DNA of 64,000 bases, from NCBI GenBank assembly GCA_950106755.1, contig OX467084.1:1612001-1676000 (forward strand). The letters run 5' to 3'. The first letter of the stretch is position 1, and every line of letters begins with the position of its first letter. This DNA is from Climacium dendroides. Its lineage: Eukaryota > Streptophyta > Bryopsida > Hypnales > Climaciaceae. Below are positions 1 through 12,729 of the stretch, one piece after another. The notes under the pieces were generated by a model, which was given only the letters and a program-made list of their open reading frames with translations, did not search any database and was not told the DNA's origin. A program made the position numbers and the translations under genes.

Positions 1-3000
1 TCATACTCTTGTATCATCCGTGACAATTAATAAATTCACCATTTTTTATGAAGTAAAAAAATATTACAAGGAGAAAAGTCAATATTCAACACTAATCATT
101 GAAAATGGATTTAGGCAATTCGAGCATCCACCTCTCACTTCAAATTATATGAAAAAATTTTTTTCCCATCTTTAAGACTTCCTTAAGATCATCTAGTGAA
201 TACAAAACATCTTCTCAAGAATTCAAAGTTAATCCCTTAGCACCTTAATAATTTCTTAAATTTTAGCATATTTTTGTTTATCCATATTTTATCCTTAAAG
301 GACAGACTAATGATTGTGGAAATCATCCTTTTACTAATCTTGTGAATCATTCACTTACAAAATTGCAACAACAATTATCAAAAGTCAAAACTATTGGAAA
401 AGATCTTTCTTTTTACAACAAAATCCTAAAAATGAATAGTTGCACTTCAATCCTACTAGAATAATTCATCCATTAGATGCTAAACGTCATTGTTGCTATT
501 TAAGGGTTAAATTAGGTTGTTTATTTTGTACTATTTTTTTTGTTATGGAGAGATCTCCAAAACTGTGTTCCCTTGGTTGCATTCTTGGTACCTTTAGAAA
601 GCCTTCGATAAGGGAGGGGTGACTATATGGACTTTGTTTTGTGAGATTTAAATTTACAACAAAAAAAATATTGATTTTCAAAGTTCTTATCAAACTAAAA
701 AATTAGAAAATTACTTTTATTTTTATTATATAATATGTTGTAGCAACAACATAAATTTATTAGTCTTTTCATATCATAAGTTGGATTGTTTGTTTCTTCG
801 AGAGACAAATGGGATTTTGGATTAGTATCTACGGACTTAATTATTAACATGATTTTTAAATTTTTTTTTTAAAGATAGAAAAATTGACTAGCTTCATAGA
901 AATATAATTTTTTTTCAATTGATGCTTAGGAACAAAAGTTATGTCCAAATAAGCTCAATACATGGGAAAAGAGGCAATTTTAAAAATTCAAAATTTGAAT
1001 TAAGAATTTTAAAATTTTTTTTTACATGGATTATATTTTTGTCTACATGTGTAGCTTTGATTCATCCCATTTGGTTTTGTTATGAGAAAATAATAGAAAA
1101 TCTTGTTTGGGAGGCAATTAGAACATCTTCTTGAAAAAATAACTTGCAAGATTCATTTCTAAATGCAATTTTTACAACTTTAAAAAAAAATCCACATGGT
1201 TTGGTTTTCTTCCTAGAACAATTTTACCATTGCAATTAATACATTTTAATTCCATTTAGAGATATTAATAATTTAGATTTTCCTTCTATCTTATACCTAC
1301 TTCTACTTAATAGATTTTTTAAGAATAAAAATTAAGTTTTTAAAAAATTCTTTTATTTGCCTAGACTTTCAACTCAATTCCCCACCATAAATGTTTAAAC
1401 CTTAAAACTTTGTAGTGCAAAAAATTTAAGTTAAGAAGGTTCAAAGTCAAAAAATGTAGACTTGCAATGTACCAAAAAACTTGTTTTTTTGACTTCAAAT
1501 GCAAATATCTTGCAATTTGTGCAACCAAAATTTCTGAATTTTTTTTCACATATTGTCATAATAGTTAGGTGTAAGATCCTATGGTTACATATGCGAAAAA
1601 ATTAATTTTCAAATTTTTTTACTCTTTGCTATAGAAATGACAATTTTGAGTGTTTTTGACAAAGAAAAGACCTTCATCAATTAGAGGTTAGTTGCTACGC
1701 TATCGTGTAGAGAGAGGTTTGTCTTGAGAAATCACAAGGATTCTAGCTGCAATAAGAAATGGTTTACTGAGAAGTTCAGTCGAATCTTCAAATCTTCAAA
1801 CTATTTTTCATTGACCTATCATGTTGGTGGCTTTAAATAGGTTTTAGGGTTGATGTAAGTGATAAGAAACTACAGGCCTCAAATGAGTAAAACGGGATGG
1901 CCAGATATGAGTTGAACTATCCAAGGGATTGGCTCTTAAATTTCAAACTTACAATAATCAACAAACATGCTTCTCCAATGAGAACAACAAAAAAGTACGA
2001 CCATATAGGTGATCAATTCCACTTCGTCATCTCCGTGACACAAAAAGAGGGCTAAATAATGGTTTCACCCATGCCACTCACAACAACAAAGTTTACAAAG
2101 AAAGACAAGCCACAAGCCACAACACATAAGTCTTCTAAGTCTCCTTCATCTTCTAAACTTGAAACTCCAACTCCTATTCCATTGTCAAATTTTAATGTAG
2201 TATTGTTACTTCATTCAGAGTCCAAATGACCCAAATGATAGCTTTTTAAGAAACTAGTATAATTTTTTACTTCCCTTCTAATTTCAACTCATTCTAATAC
2301 TCTATTCAACTTTTATAGCCATCCAAAGTTTTGGCCTTAAAAAAAGAGGGTAGCAGACCTCTTCTCATTTCACCACTCACAGTTCATTCATGCATACTTC
2401 AAATGTCTTATAAAGTCATTCATATATACTCCAAATGAGTCCCTAGCTAAAAGATAAATCACTCTAAAGTTATTAGAAGACAAACTATTTGAATATTTCC
2501 CCTATATAACTTTATATATACAAAATTAATTTAGAAAAATACTTCAAGTATGGAATAAAGAATTAAAAAATTAACATATGTCTAATAAAGGGGAAAAAAA
2601 TAGAGGTTCAATCAATAGTGATTGAGGTTGATTTGGCAGTTGCGATAAAAAAAATTCAAACCTATATTCTAGTTGAGATTCTTCATATTAAAATTCAGAA
2701 AAAATCCCTCAAATTCGACATAATATAATTTAAATAAAAAACAAAAACAAAACATCAATATGATGAAGCTTTCAAGTAAACACTTTTCTTTATAATTTCT
2801 TGTCATAGCAGTGAGAAGGCACTACCTTGAAGCTACTTCAAATGACATCATTCTTTTTATTATTTTATAAATATCAAAACCCATCTATATAATGTAAATA
2901 TACATATTCTTACATAATGCTTGCATTTGCAACACGATAACGCTAAAATCTAAAAACCCATGAAATGTCTAACAATGTTATTAATATCATTGGAGAGTTC

Positions 3001-3590
3001 TTGACAAGAAAAGGTGCATAAACTTTGTTTCATGGCACTTTAAACTATGGTGTAAAAGTTATGAAATTTCAAGGTTTTTAAAAATTATCTTTTTATTTTG
3101 GATAGACCAAAACTTTCACATCACATATCTAAGTGCCACAAACAAAGCCCTTGCACTCCTTTGTGCATAAAGCTTTCTATTTGTACCAAGAACACAACCT
3201 CTTATACTTCATTGCAAAACTTCATTGCAAAAATGATTGAAGTTCAAAGTTCTAATACCTTACGAAATTACAAGTTATTCTTACTTTTCATTTGGTTGTG
3301 GTAACAACACAAGATCCCCTAGTAGTGTTATAAATATATATTATTTACCTCAATTTCACCAAACTTGTCATACAAAAAGTGTGCTTTTTTAAAAAGTCAA
3401 GCAGATATGGATGTACCTTGACAAATTGGTTGATTTTGACAGCAAAACCCGACCGCAACAGAAGTCATAGTTATAAACTGTAAGAAACAAAGCTAGGCAA
3501 GTTTTTATGTTCATAATGCTACAGAACAGAAAAACAGTTGCATCACTGACATTCAGACATAACATGATGGACAATTTTATGCACCAGTCA
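1..3590. other. A/T-rich intergenic DNA, no gene recognised
   Basis: The stretch is dominated by A and T runs and stop codons in all frames. The longest open frames (for example 440-622 and 919-1134) have biased composition and no family I recognise. A segment near 1480-1560 resembles one near 42310-42390 (both contain a run close to 'acttcaaatgc.aatatctt'), which points to a dispersed repeat. From about 3400 the composition becomes more balanced, consistent with the 3' untranslated region of the minus-strand gene that follows. Confidence 0.5.
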
Positions 3591-4005
3591 TTCTAAATGT
3601 ACACTTCTAAATACAATGTATGATTCAACTCGGTACAAATGTCCACCGCTGTATCAGTAAATATTTCACAATCTGTAGTTCTAAGATACAGAGAACGCAA
3701 GAGCTGTACTGTAAATGAGCCCAACGTGTTTTTCACGACCCTGCAGGTAGAACTCGAAGGTAATATCTGACACTCCAAAACTGCACCAGGTCTAATGAAT
3801 CGGAACAGACTCAGATATTCATAACTGAATCCCACAATTCAATTGCAACCCCTGAAAATAGGAAAACAGCAGAATCTATCTAGGGAGAGTCACGATTGTA
3901 CGGTTCCCGGAATATCCTTCAGGAAAACATTTAGTAGTTCATTGCATCACCTGCTTGCAGAGTACGATCCCCAGCAACTCGCCCAAATTGATCCAATACC
4001 GGTCG

Positions 4006-6016
4006 TCAGGACTTTTGTTTCTTTTGTTTATCAGAATTAATGATCAGGATGGGAGTGCGAGCTTGAAGAGAGCCAATCCAGCCTGAGACACGTGACAGAA
4101 CTTGTAAATTCCGAACTAGTGTCCGAGTTTGGATTAAACTGTCACGCATTTGTCTTGCGGTGCGGGCCACCAGAGGCTGCACTGCTTGAACCGGTACGAC
4201 TGCCTGCTCCTGCCACACTGAGCAACCTCTTAAAGTTTGTGGATATCCAAGGTGTCAAGTTACCTGATCCTTACGCAAACCCACAAGCCATGAAGAAATG
4301 CCCGTGACAAAACTCCGAACCTAATCATCAGAAAGTCCAGTACTCACCATTAGAAGCAATACCACCCGCTTGACGCATTCCAGTCTCGGCAGATGAAAGA
4401 ACACGAGCTGAACTTCGGACACCCTTGGAAATCTCTTGCCTGGAAAATCAAAGAGAGTCAAGCAGAGACTCGAGCAGTGATAATGAATTAAGCACTATCG
4501 CGAGCATAATATAGAACATGGCATTTAGTAAAATTAGACTGTTTCAGGAACTTCAAGACATCATCTTAAAGAGAATCTCGTCCATGTTTTTGGGAACTCT
4601 CCCAGTGGTAGCAGTGATCCTACAAAGAACGCCATCCTACGTATCATAGGGAGACCTCCCCATGAATGATGGCCAATGTTCTGTTGAAGATGCCGTCTAA
4701 AAGTTCCTGAAACAGTCCAATTTCATTCAAATCTTGATATCGAACATGATTACTTGGCTACGCTTCCCACTTTCAATACTCAAGAGTTTGTGATCAGGAT
4801 CAGACCCTAAGTCGTTGAGCTCCATTGTGAGGTCACTGATCTCCATCCCAGACAATCTGATAGCCGCCATAGTGCCAGGCAGCTCCTCTCGGGCCGTGTC
4901 TGCCAGCTTCTCAAGCGCTTCGGCCGCCTTCTTAATTGCCTGTCATCAAATTCCAACACTAAAGGATGAAGCAGCGTTCTTTACTCAACAAAAGCTCTTA
5001 TCCGCAGAAGAAGCAATTATCTGAACACCGGCAAGGATTTTACGCAAGGAATGGTTAATGCGCGAGCACAGGGTAACTGGTGCACGGAATGCAAGGATAT
5101 ATACAACACTACGATCACGAACACTGACAATGAAGAATCTATCAGTGACGACGGCAGAAACCAGAAGCGGAACTAGAAGCAATTGCACCGAATACGGCAA
5201 GCAATGAAACAAAGCAAAGTAATGAAAATGAAAACAATAAGAACCAATCAATGAGAACCAAGAAAGACAGATAGGAATCAATCCCAAACCCTGAAGATTC
5301 GCACCAAGAGAGAGATCCTCACCAATAGACTTGGAATAGCAGCTATTACTAAAATGGCAGTGAATCCCGCAGTCTGCGAACACAAAGCTACACAGTCAGA
5401 ATCCCACTAACAGCTACTAATCCACTCCACCTTCAAATTACACGAAAATTCAAATTAAATAACACTTTCTGAAACCCTCAGCTCACTACAAAATTCTATT
5501 CAAGATTACCTTCGCAGACAATCAGAAACTTATCCCCAGCTCACTACCTTGAGCAATTCCATGATGAGAGCGGAGACGCACCACAAAAGCAGTGAACGAA
5601 GTCACGGCGAGCTGCTTGTCCGCCATAAACCAATCATGGAAAAAAACAGGAGCCGACACAGGGGTACCCACGGTAGACACCAAACCCTCTTCCCCTCGCC
5701 CACCACCACCACCACCTTCCTCACTCGGTTTCAACCCCAATTGTGCGACCTCCACGGCCTCATTTCGACTCAAAGCCGCAAATCGAATCTGTTTGCCTCG
5801 CCGCAACTTAGACCTCGCCGCACGCACCTGAAATCGCTGCCACGCTCTGGGACACCCAAGCACGGCCACATGAGACCTGCCGTACCCTGCGAACGCCGGC
5901 GGATTCCATAGACGCGTCGCAGACATCCTGCCGCACGCTAGCTGAGTTTGCATTCTCCTCGAGAAGAGTCCACTCCAACCGAGCTCTCTCTCGGTGAAAT
6001 CCAAACCCCACTCCAC
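4006..6016 (-). CDS. Conserved plant membrane protein, probably plastid-targeted, unknown function (5 exons)
   Basis: Read on the minus strand, five exons join in one frame: 6016-5582, 5373-5323, 4939-4806, 4439-4348 and 4217-4006, with GT-AG borders and phases 0, 0, 2, 1, giving about 307 residues. The N-terminal ~110 residues are Arg/Ala/Ser-rich with a Gly run (about residues 99-107), like a plastid transit region. A hydrophobic segment around residues 137-162 (TAGFTAILVIAAIPSLL is the whole of exon 2) is followed by a helical stretch, then the block LSGMEISDLTMELNDLGQEI and GVRSSARV. I remember a very similar block from plant proteins of unknown role, but cannot name the gene. The rest (WQEQAVVPVQAV... 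to the end) is helical and basic. The start at 6014-6016 is the longest option; later Met codons (residues 22 and 31) are possible. Exon 1 also has a competing donor about 30 bases downstream that would break the frame. The last exon could continue past a missed intron. The exon chain is well supported, the function is not. Confidence 0.75.
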
Positions 6017-6087
6017 TGCTCAATTGCGCTGTACTGCAACCCTATTTCTTCAGAACGCCCTGGAAATCGCAGAAAATGAAACCATGG

Positions 6088-6370
6088 CGACGAGACATGG
6101 TTTCAGAAGCAGAGTTTGGGAAAATTCTCAATCACCACATTGGCGATGTTCAGATGAGTGATGTCGAGGCAAGATTGTGAAGGTCGGCAAGAAGGTAACT
6201 GGTGTCGGCGAAATCGTATCCGTTCGGAAGCAGGGCAGCTCGACTTGGTGGCCAGCTTGCGAGGGTTCCTCCGTCGCAGTTCGGAGCTCGGACCAAATAG
6301 GGCATCGGTTTCTCCGCCCACGTCACCGGGCTACTTTCCCTTGTTGCCCAATCGTTGGTGACCAACTTCA
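6088..6370 (+). pseudogene. Possible gene remnant with a frame break
   Basis: Just 71 bases from the start of the minus-strand gene, the plus strand has balanced base composition up to about 6370, where A/T-rich DNA resumes. A frame beginning at the ATG near 6097 reads about 27 residues (MVSEAEFGKILNHHIGDVQM and beyond) and then meets a stop. A different frame opens at once with KVGKKVTGVGEIVSVRKQG. This could be a decayed first exon of a divergent gene, or simply the 5' flank of the minus-strand gene. I do not recognise the family. Confidence 0.2.
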
Positions 6371-9300
6371 GGGGCTGAGTGGATCCCCAAAAGTACTTTT
6401 TTTGAATTATCATTACTTTCTCATGCAGTATCTTTCCATAGCCCAAAAAAAAAGACTTTTAATTTGAACAGAAACTTTGTCTTGGGTGATTTTTCAAAAT
6501 CAAATATTCCAAAAAATGTACATTTTGGATTGTCTTGAGAGAGAAAATCTAGCCGGGAAAACGCCATCTCAAGAAAAAAAATTCATAGGTGTGCAAGTGA
6601 TAAGCTGATTGGTTGTAGCATGTAGTGAATGGACACAGTAAAGTGATATATATATATATATATATACAATGTACTTCAGTAGAATGCAAGGCTCTAAAAA
6701 TAATCTAGTGTTGCTCGAATCTTTCAATGCTACACAAACAACTCTTTCTGATTTTACTTATCCAAAACTTATTTAAATATAGGGGGTAATACAAATCTAA
6801 TTATTTAATGGTCTTTATGAAAGATAGATACCAAAATTACATTGATTTTAGATCATTCTATTTAAATTCATTTAAATTCAAATGCATAGATTGACACAAA
6901 ACTATAACGAGACAATCTTGTTTATCAATGGAAATCAAAGTTTCCAAAATAATAATATATTTGGAATATTATATAATAATATTTAGCTTGATTGTAATAT
7001 TTTCACTCAGAGTTTATTGCCTAAGGTGAATTATTTGAAAAATAAAACAACTAGCTTGAAGTGCACAAATTCCATTGTCTAGGGGCATTTGGATTTTTTT
7101 TTGACATATTATGTTATTAACCCCAAACCCCAAACCCAAAAGAAGCACTTACTATGAAAATAATTGATTTACTTGCAATCAAACGATATTAGAGGAGAAA
7201 TAAAATATAATATATATGTTCCTAAAATATTCTTTAAGTTTGAACATTATAGTGGTTTAGAGAATATCAAAAGGATACATTATGAGTATTTTAAATTGAA
7301 AATTTTAACCCCTCATGGCTATAAAGACAAAATGAGTCCTTATAAAAAAATTTGGATGGCTAGTCTTTTATTTAATACTATAGATGCATGTATGCCATCT
7401 CTGTCCTATTTGGTGTACTACAGGAATTTATTAACAATTTGTTCAGGGTATTAAGCAACTTTTCATTGCATGATCTAAACTCTATCCATTGCAATATAAA
7501 TATATAGCATATAATATTTCACATGTAAATTCCTTAATTACTAGTTATTTTCTTTTACTAAGGCAAATTCTCCAGTAACTAATTAATTAGCCTAATTACT
7601 ACTTATATAAGTAGCAAACCAATTTTGATACTATCTAACTAAATGCAAGGCATAAGTGTGTCATGCAACTGCATTTGCATTTTTATGTTGTATAGTCTTC
7701 AAACAATTTGTTAGCATATACAACCCCAAACCATAGAAAATACATAGAAGTACTTTTTATACTTAAGCATAGGGTTCCTAGTTAAAGAATTCTACATTCT
7801 TAGGCCGTGACCAAGGCCAACAAGGGAAGTTTCTTTACAAAAATAAATCAATATTCTATTTAAATCATATCCTTTCTAAATCTATAAACAAATGACTAAA
7901 CAATTTGCTCATACCTCAATTCAATAATCCAAGGTCAAGTCCAAAGTCTCAGCTGGTTTTACTACAACACTAAGTTGTATCAACACTCAATTAATTAATT
8001 ATCACAATTTGCTCTTGATCCAGTTTAACACACACAATAATTTGTTTGTATTTACCATTCATTCAAGTGTAGGTTTGGGGACAATTTGTTCTTAGACTAA
8101 TGCAACTAAATTAATCTAATGGTTTGTTGGATGGGGAATATTTCTCATTTCTAACTAATTCCAGGGTTCAAATAAATTGTCATAAATGCAAATTGCTTAC
8201 AATTTAAATTCAACTCCTTGCCTTTGTGCAAACATCTAATCCTTCCAATTTATATGTTTTATATTTAATCCTCTCATACAATCTTTTCTAAATTATAATC
8301 CTCTTAAGCATTAACAATTTGACAATTGGAACAAGGATCATGCATCTCAGCCTCAATCGTTGGTGACTATAATCTCCACATTAATACACCTCCACAAAGA
8401 TAACAATTCAAAACACCAAGATTTTCACACAAACAAAAACAACTAATTTTCCAACTTTTGAAATCAAATTGTCATCATCACCAATTCAACAGCCACTAAA
8501 ATTTGTTCTTCTTCTTTCAAACATTGCATCCAAAACCAAACACACTTCATACACATTAGTAATATATAACCAAAGCTTCTCAATTTAACTTTGTATAGGT
8601 GTATTAATGTGGCATATTGCATAATTTTTTTTTGCAGTAGATATCTACATCTTGTCTTCTTCTTGGCACAGAAAATCACACTCCAAGAGATGACGTAGTC
8701 ATTGTGCAATGCCCCCCGAAGCACCCAATGTGCAAGAAAATGCATAGTTTGGCACTCTAAGATCCCAAATGTGTTACCAATCTGATATACAGCTACGAAT
8801 TATTTGTGCCCTAGAAAATTTGCACCGTAAGCTATGCAATGTATACCTTCAATTTATACAGTTAGTTTTTTGAAATTGACCCTTGATTAATTACTAAAAA
8901 TCTTGCTTCAATGACATATTTGATAGGGATCTTCAAGTTGGGAAATTACAGGGTCATTTTGGGGTTAAAGAAAGTCGTTGGTTAATTCATTGTTAGCCCA
9001 TTCTTTTGGAAAAACAATTGGTTGGAGTGTGAAAATGGAGAAACCAAAACCTATGGCAAAAATATGGTACCTAGGACTAGCATTCAACCAAACAAAAATA
9101 AAAGGTGAATATGTAGTTGTCCCTTTCATGAAATAGTTAGATTTTAGCCACATTCCAATTTAATTACAAGGATAATACACAAGCTATTGCAAACGGGTAT
9201 GTTTTTAGATAAAGCGGGGTATTGCTTTAGGATTTGTTTGTGTCTACTTGATGTATTCAAATCTAGAATTTATTCAAGAAACCAATATAACTTTGTAAGA

Positions 9301-9405
9301 AGTAAATTGTAACCTCTACAAATTTGAAGTTGAAAGAAAGTGACTCTTGAGAATTTGATACTAAAGGATATGATCTAAAAGATTTTGACAAGGAAAGGAT
9401 GCAAC
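6371..9405. other. A/T-rich intergenic DNA
   Basis: No supported gene. There is a (TA)n run at 6646-6666. Open frames at 7164-7454 and 8464-8745 are composed of biased residues and have no recognisable motif, no splice partners and no neighbours. I see nothing else. Confidence 0.5.
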
Positions 9406-9701
9406 TACACTAATGATGATAAATAGTGTTATGTTGTGACTTTTACCCCGGCCACTCTAAACTCCAATTAGTTGACATTTGGTATTGTATTCATTTTTCT
9501 TTCAAGGAAAAAGGATTTTATTATTATTTTTATTATAAATTATCTTTATATTTGAAATAGGGTAGCTAAATGATGGGAGGTGGCAGCCTTGTAAAAAGCA
9601 GGGGGCTTGGGAGGAGGAGAAGTAGGTGGATCCAAAGGTGGAAGAGGATCTGAAGGAGGTGGAGATATGGGCTGGAGGAGGAGAAGCTAATGGATACATA
9701 T

Positions 9702-10058
9702 TAGGGGTAGTCACATCTTCTTCACTTGGCACTTGAAGAATGGAGAATGAGAAGTTGGTGAGGGTTTCGAGGAGCCAATGGGAAGCCGTGGAGGATGAAG
9801 AAGGTGTGACACCCCTAAAAGATGTGTTTAGGGTGGAGAATGAATAAATGGAGAAAGTGCCACTTGAAAAAAGGAAAAAAGAGAGCATAAAAGAATAAAC
9901 TTAAGTACATATATCTTCCGCACCTCTGGAGGTGAAGAGTGGGAGTGCGGAAGATATATGTACTTAAGTATATTCTACTGCGAAAGGACAACCCTAAAGC
10001 GCCACGTGTGTGTTTTCCATTCTTCAACTCGGGTGTGAAGAAGGTGTGACTACCCCTA
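9702..10058. mobile_element. TA-flanked MITE with 22-bp terminal inverted repeats
   Basis: The left end GGGGTAGTCACATCTTCTTC (from 9704) is the inverted complement, with one change, of the right end ending at 10056. Both ends are bordered by TA (9702-9703 and 10057-10058). The element is about 355 bp, has no coding capacity that I can support, and contains the hairpin at 9899-9969. Its size and TA borders fit a Tc1/mariner-type MITE. Confidence 0.5.
9899..9969. repeat. Perfect 25-bp hairpin with 21-nt loop
   Basis: Arm 9899-9923 (beginning ACTTAAGTACATATATCTTC) is exactly reverse-complementary to 9945-9969. The loop is 9924-9944. The next outer base pair (9898/9970) does not match, so the boundary is sharp. 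Arms this long and perfect would fold into a stable RNA if transcribed, or could extrude as a DNA cruciform. It may be a young small-RNA precursor or the core of a foldback element. Confidence 0.75.
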
Positions 10059-12339
10059 CTACAACTGAAGATTCTCTTCCGTCATTACAAGTTCCATGAT
10101 CTCATCCTTGCACGAACCAAGTGACTATCACCCCCCAAATGCTCTCTATCTGCATGACTCCTTTCCCATGCCACCTCAACGTCTCCTTTGTAAACAACAA
10201 ATGGGAGGCACACTGGATGAGCATGCGGTGAGGGTCTCGATGGACAATTTCTTTCGATCTTTGTGCCAAACCTTGTTTGTGTCTCCAAAGTCTCATATGT
10301 TTTACTTGGAATTTTTTTAGCCTTTTGCCTATGCAAATTAGAGCTCTCTTGTCTGGCTCTTCAATAGTCTCACCTTGTGAGAATCTCCCTTGACTTCCCT
10401 CCCATCTCACGACCGATCTTCATCCTTGTAAGTTGGAACTTGTTTTTTTGTTTTCTTTTCCAATTGTTGTCGCTTTCCAATTGTTGTCTCAACTTGTTGG
10501 CCTTGCTAGTTCTTGGCTTTTTTTTGTGGGTCCATCGCCTCAAGCGACATTATTAACCAGTGAAAAAAAAGCCTCCCAGCAATGAATCTTTTTGAAACAA
10601 AAAAGACGCCCCCAGTTTTGGTTAATAACTGGCTAATAATTTTTACTGTTTGAAACTCATACGTTGCCTCTTTTTGCAACCCTAAAGCCCCCTAGCAATG
10701 AAGCTTCTTGAAACTTACAAGTGGAGTGTGTGCTATCGAAGTAAGCCCTGATTTTGGATTTTCTTACTTTCTTTTAGTGGTTGTTGAATCCGATTGGAAG
10801 TAACTTTTCCATTTATCACACTTGAATGACATGGAGTTTTTTGGGTTCATTTTGCAGGGCACACCTTCTTCAAACCCCATCTTTGTCATTGAAAATAATT
10901 TGTTTTTGAAAGACAGTGTCCTATTCTGAATCCTTGGTGGTGACCTACACTACTTTCGTATACATCCACAGGCAAGTCTTTTTGAATGGTGGGATTAAAC
11001 CCTAAAGATCAAGCCCTTGTTCATTTTGGTCCAATACTATATTTTTTTCCATTATATTTGAGGATCCTGATGATTACTTACAATACAATATAAACTTGTA
11101 CAAACATGATATATTCATTTTCTAAACTAGATCGTGTTATTTAATATTGCTTTGATTCTCTTACATGATTAGTGCAAATAAAAAAATAATAGGAACAAGT
11201 ACATAGTCTTCCTTGGTCGTTAATGGGTTAACCGAAACACGGTTTAATCATTCTTGATGTGAGATATTAATTTTTTTGTTGTCAGGAGAAATGTGTGCTC
11301 AGTATTCACAATGGGAACTTTTTTCTCTAACAACTCTGGAAAGACAGGCTCTTGAGAGTGAAAGTATTGGGCTTGAATACAATCCAAACCTATGTGCCTT
11401 GCATTGGTGTGGTACAAGGCAGAACCTTTCTGCCACGAAATGATGAATCTAAAGGAGGTAATTGAGTTTCATTGATTCATTGATTCATTGATTAGTTAAT
11501 GCAGCTTCAGTTTGATTGATTCATTGACTAATTTTGTATTTTTAACTAAAGAATTGATGGCCATTCAAAGTCTTATTGAAAATGGTTTGTAGTATTTTAA
11601 GTTGTAGGCATCTTTACTTTCATTTTTTTTGACATACTAGCCCTATTCAGATATTTTTTCATGAACTCTGTGATCAAAATATGAAAGATAAATGAGCAAC
11701 TTGTTGTTGCATGTTAGTGAAGAAGTCAATGAAAAACAAAACAAGAAACTATTACTGATCCTATATCTTTATAGGTATCATTGGTGATTTACATTTTGAG
11801 TTCATTAAAATGCATTTGCCTTAATTCAAAACTAGAGGTGCGTCATTTTTAGCCTTCTAATATTACTTAAGATTTTGATTTAAAGTACCTTTAAGTCCTA
11901 AGTAACTACACCCTTTTTTGAATTTTGCTTATTTTTAGTGAGGCCTCTAGTGTCTATTTGGTTTGATTTCTAATACTAACGCATGTATACAAAGTTGTGA
12001 TTTTTTTTTAGTTATACTATATATACAAGATATTCTCCTACCTTAAATTAATATAAAACTTTGAAACTATTGCTTGCAATAACTCATGACTAGTAGAAAC
12101 TAAGCATGTGTTAAGACACTGAAACTTAACTTGTGTGGGTATTGTAATAGTTTAACTTCTCTAAGTGCCCAAACTGAATATGGGAAGTCCACTTCAAAAG
12201 CCAGTAGTTGATTATGAAGGAGACCTAGATTTTTGGGTTTGCATTGTTTGCAAAACTCTTCTTGTAAGTTCTATAATTTTTTGTAAAATTTGATTTTTTT
12301 TGTAGTTTATTTATCAAGATTTTCTTTCTACCACTGTGG

Positions 12340-12720
12340 ATGTCAACCCAGTCTCCAACTCTTCATGACTTGAATTCAAATGTTCGCATTTCATGTGCAT
12401 TGCAACAACTTTATACTATTGCAACACGTAAAAATGTCATTGCTTGGATGGTTGAGGATGAGTCATTGCATGGTCTTAGAGGCCTTTGTGTACGCACAGT
12501 TGAAGCTTTTTCACAGCATTTTCGAAGATAGAAAAGTGCCAATCTTGTGAGGGCATTGCGATGGTGGAAATTGCAAGATACATTTTCCAATGATGCAAGT
12601 GAAAACTCCAATTTGACAATCTCCTGTAGCAAAAGTTGTCCTAGGATTTGGAAACGATTGCACCCAAAAACTGACTACTTTTGGACGTTGTGGTGTGCAC
12701 AAAATCCAGAAAAAGCAAAG
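12340..12720 (+). pseudogene. Transposase N-terminal block (pogo/DDE_1-like), degenerate
   Basis: The frame starting at 12340 reads to a stop after 63 residues (…VEAFSQHFRR), then stays open in the same frame for another ~60 residues containing SANLVRALRWWKLQDTF and KRLHPKTD. I recall the block 'SANLVRALRWWKL' from DDE_1-type transposases whose C-terminal part matches the sequence at 16824-17340. The frame is lost at about 12720, shortly before a region of different composition rich in the CCGGA motif. A stop inside the frame and the interrupted C-terminal half make this non-functional. The start is not defined; the ATG at 12340 is only the first one in the block. Confidence 0.55.
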
Positions 12721-12729
12721 TAAGTGTAA

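Noticed and set aside
5549..5911. Plus-strand frames overlapping exon 1 of the minus-strand membrane-protein gene
   Set aside because: Arg/Pro/Thr-biased shadow of a balanced-composition coding exon; no domain and no splice partners.
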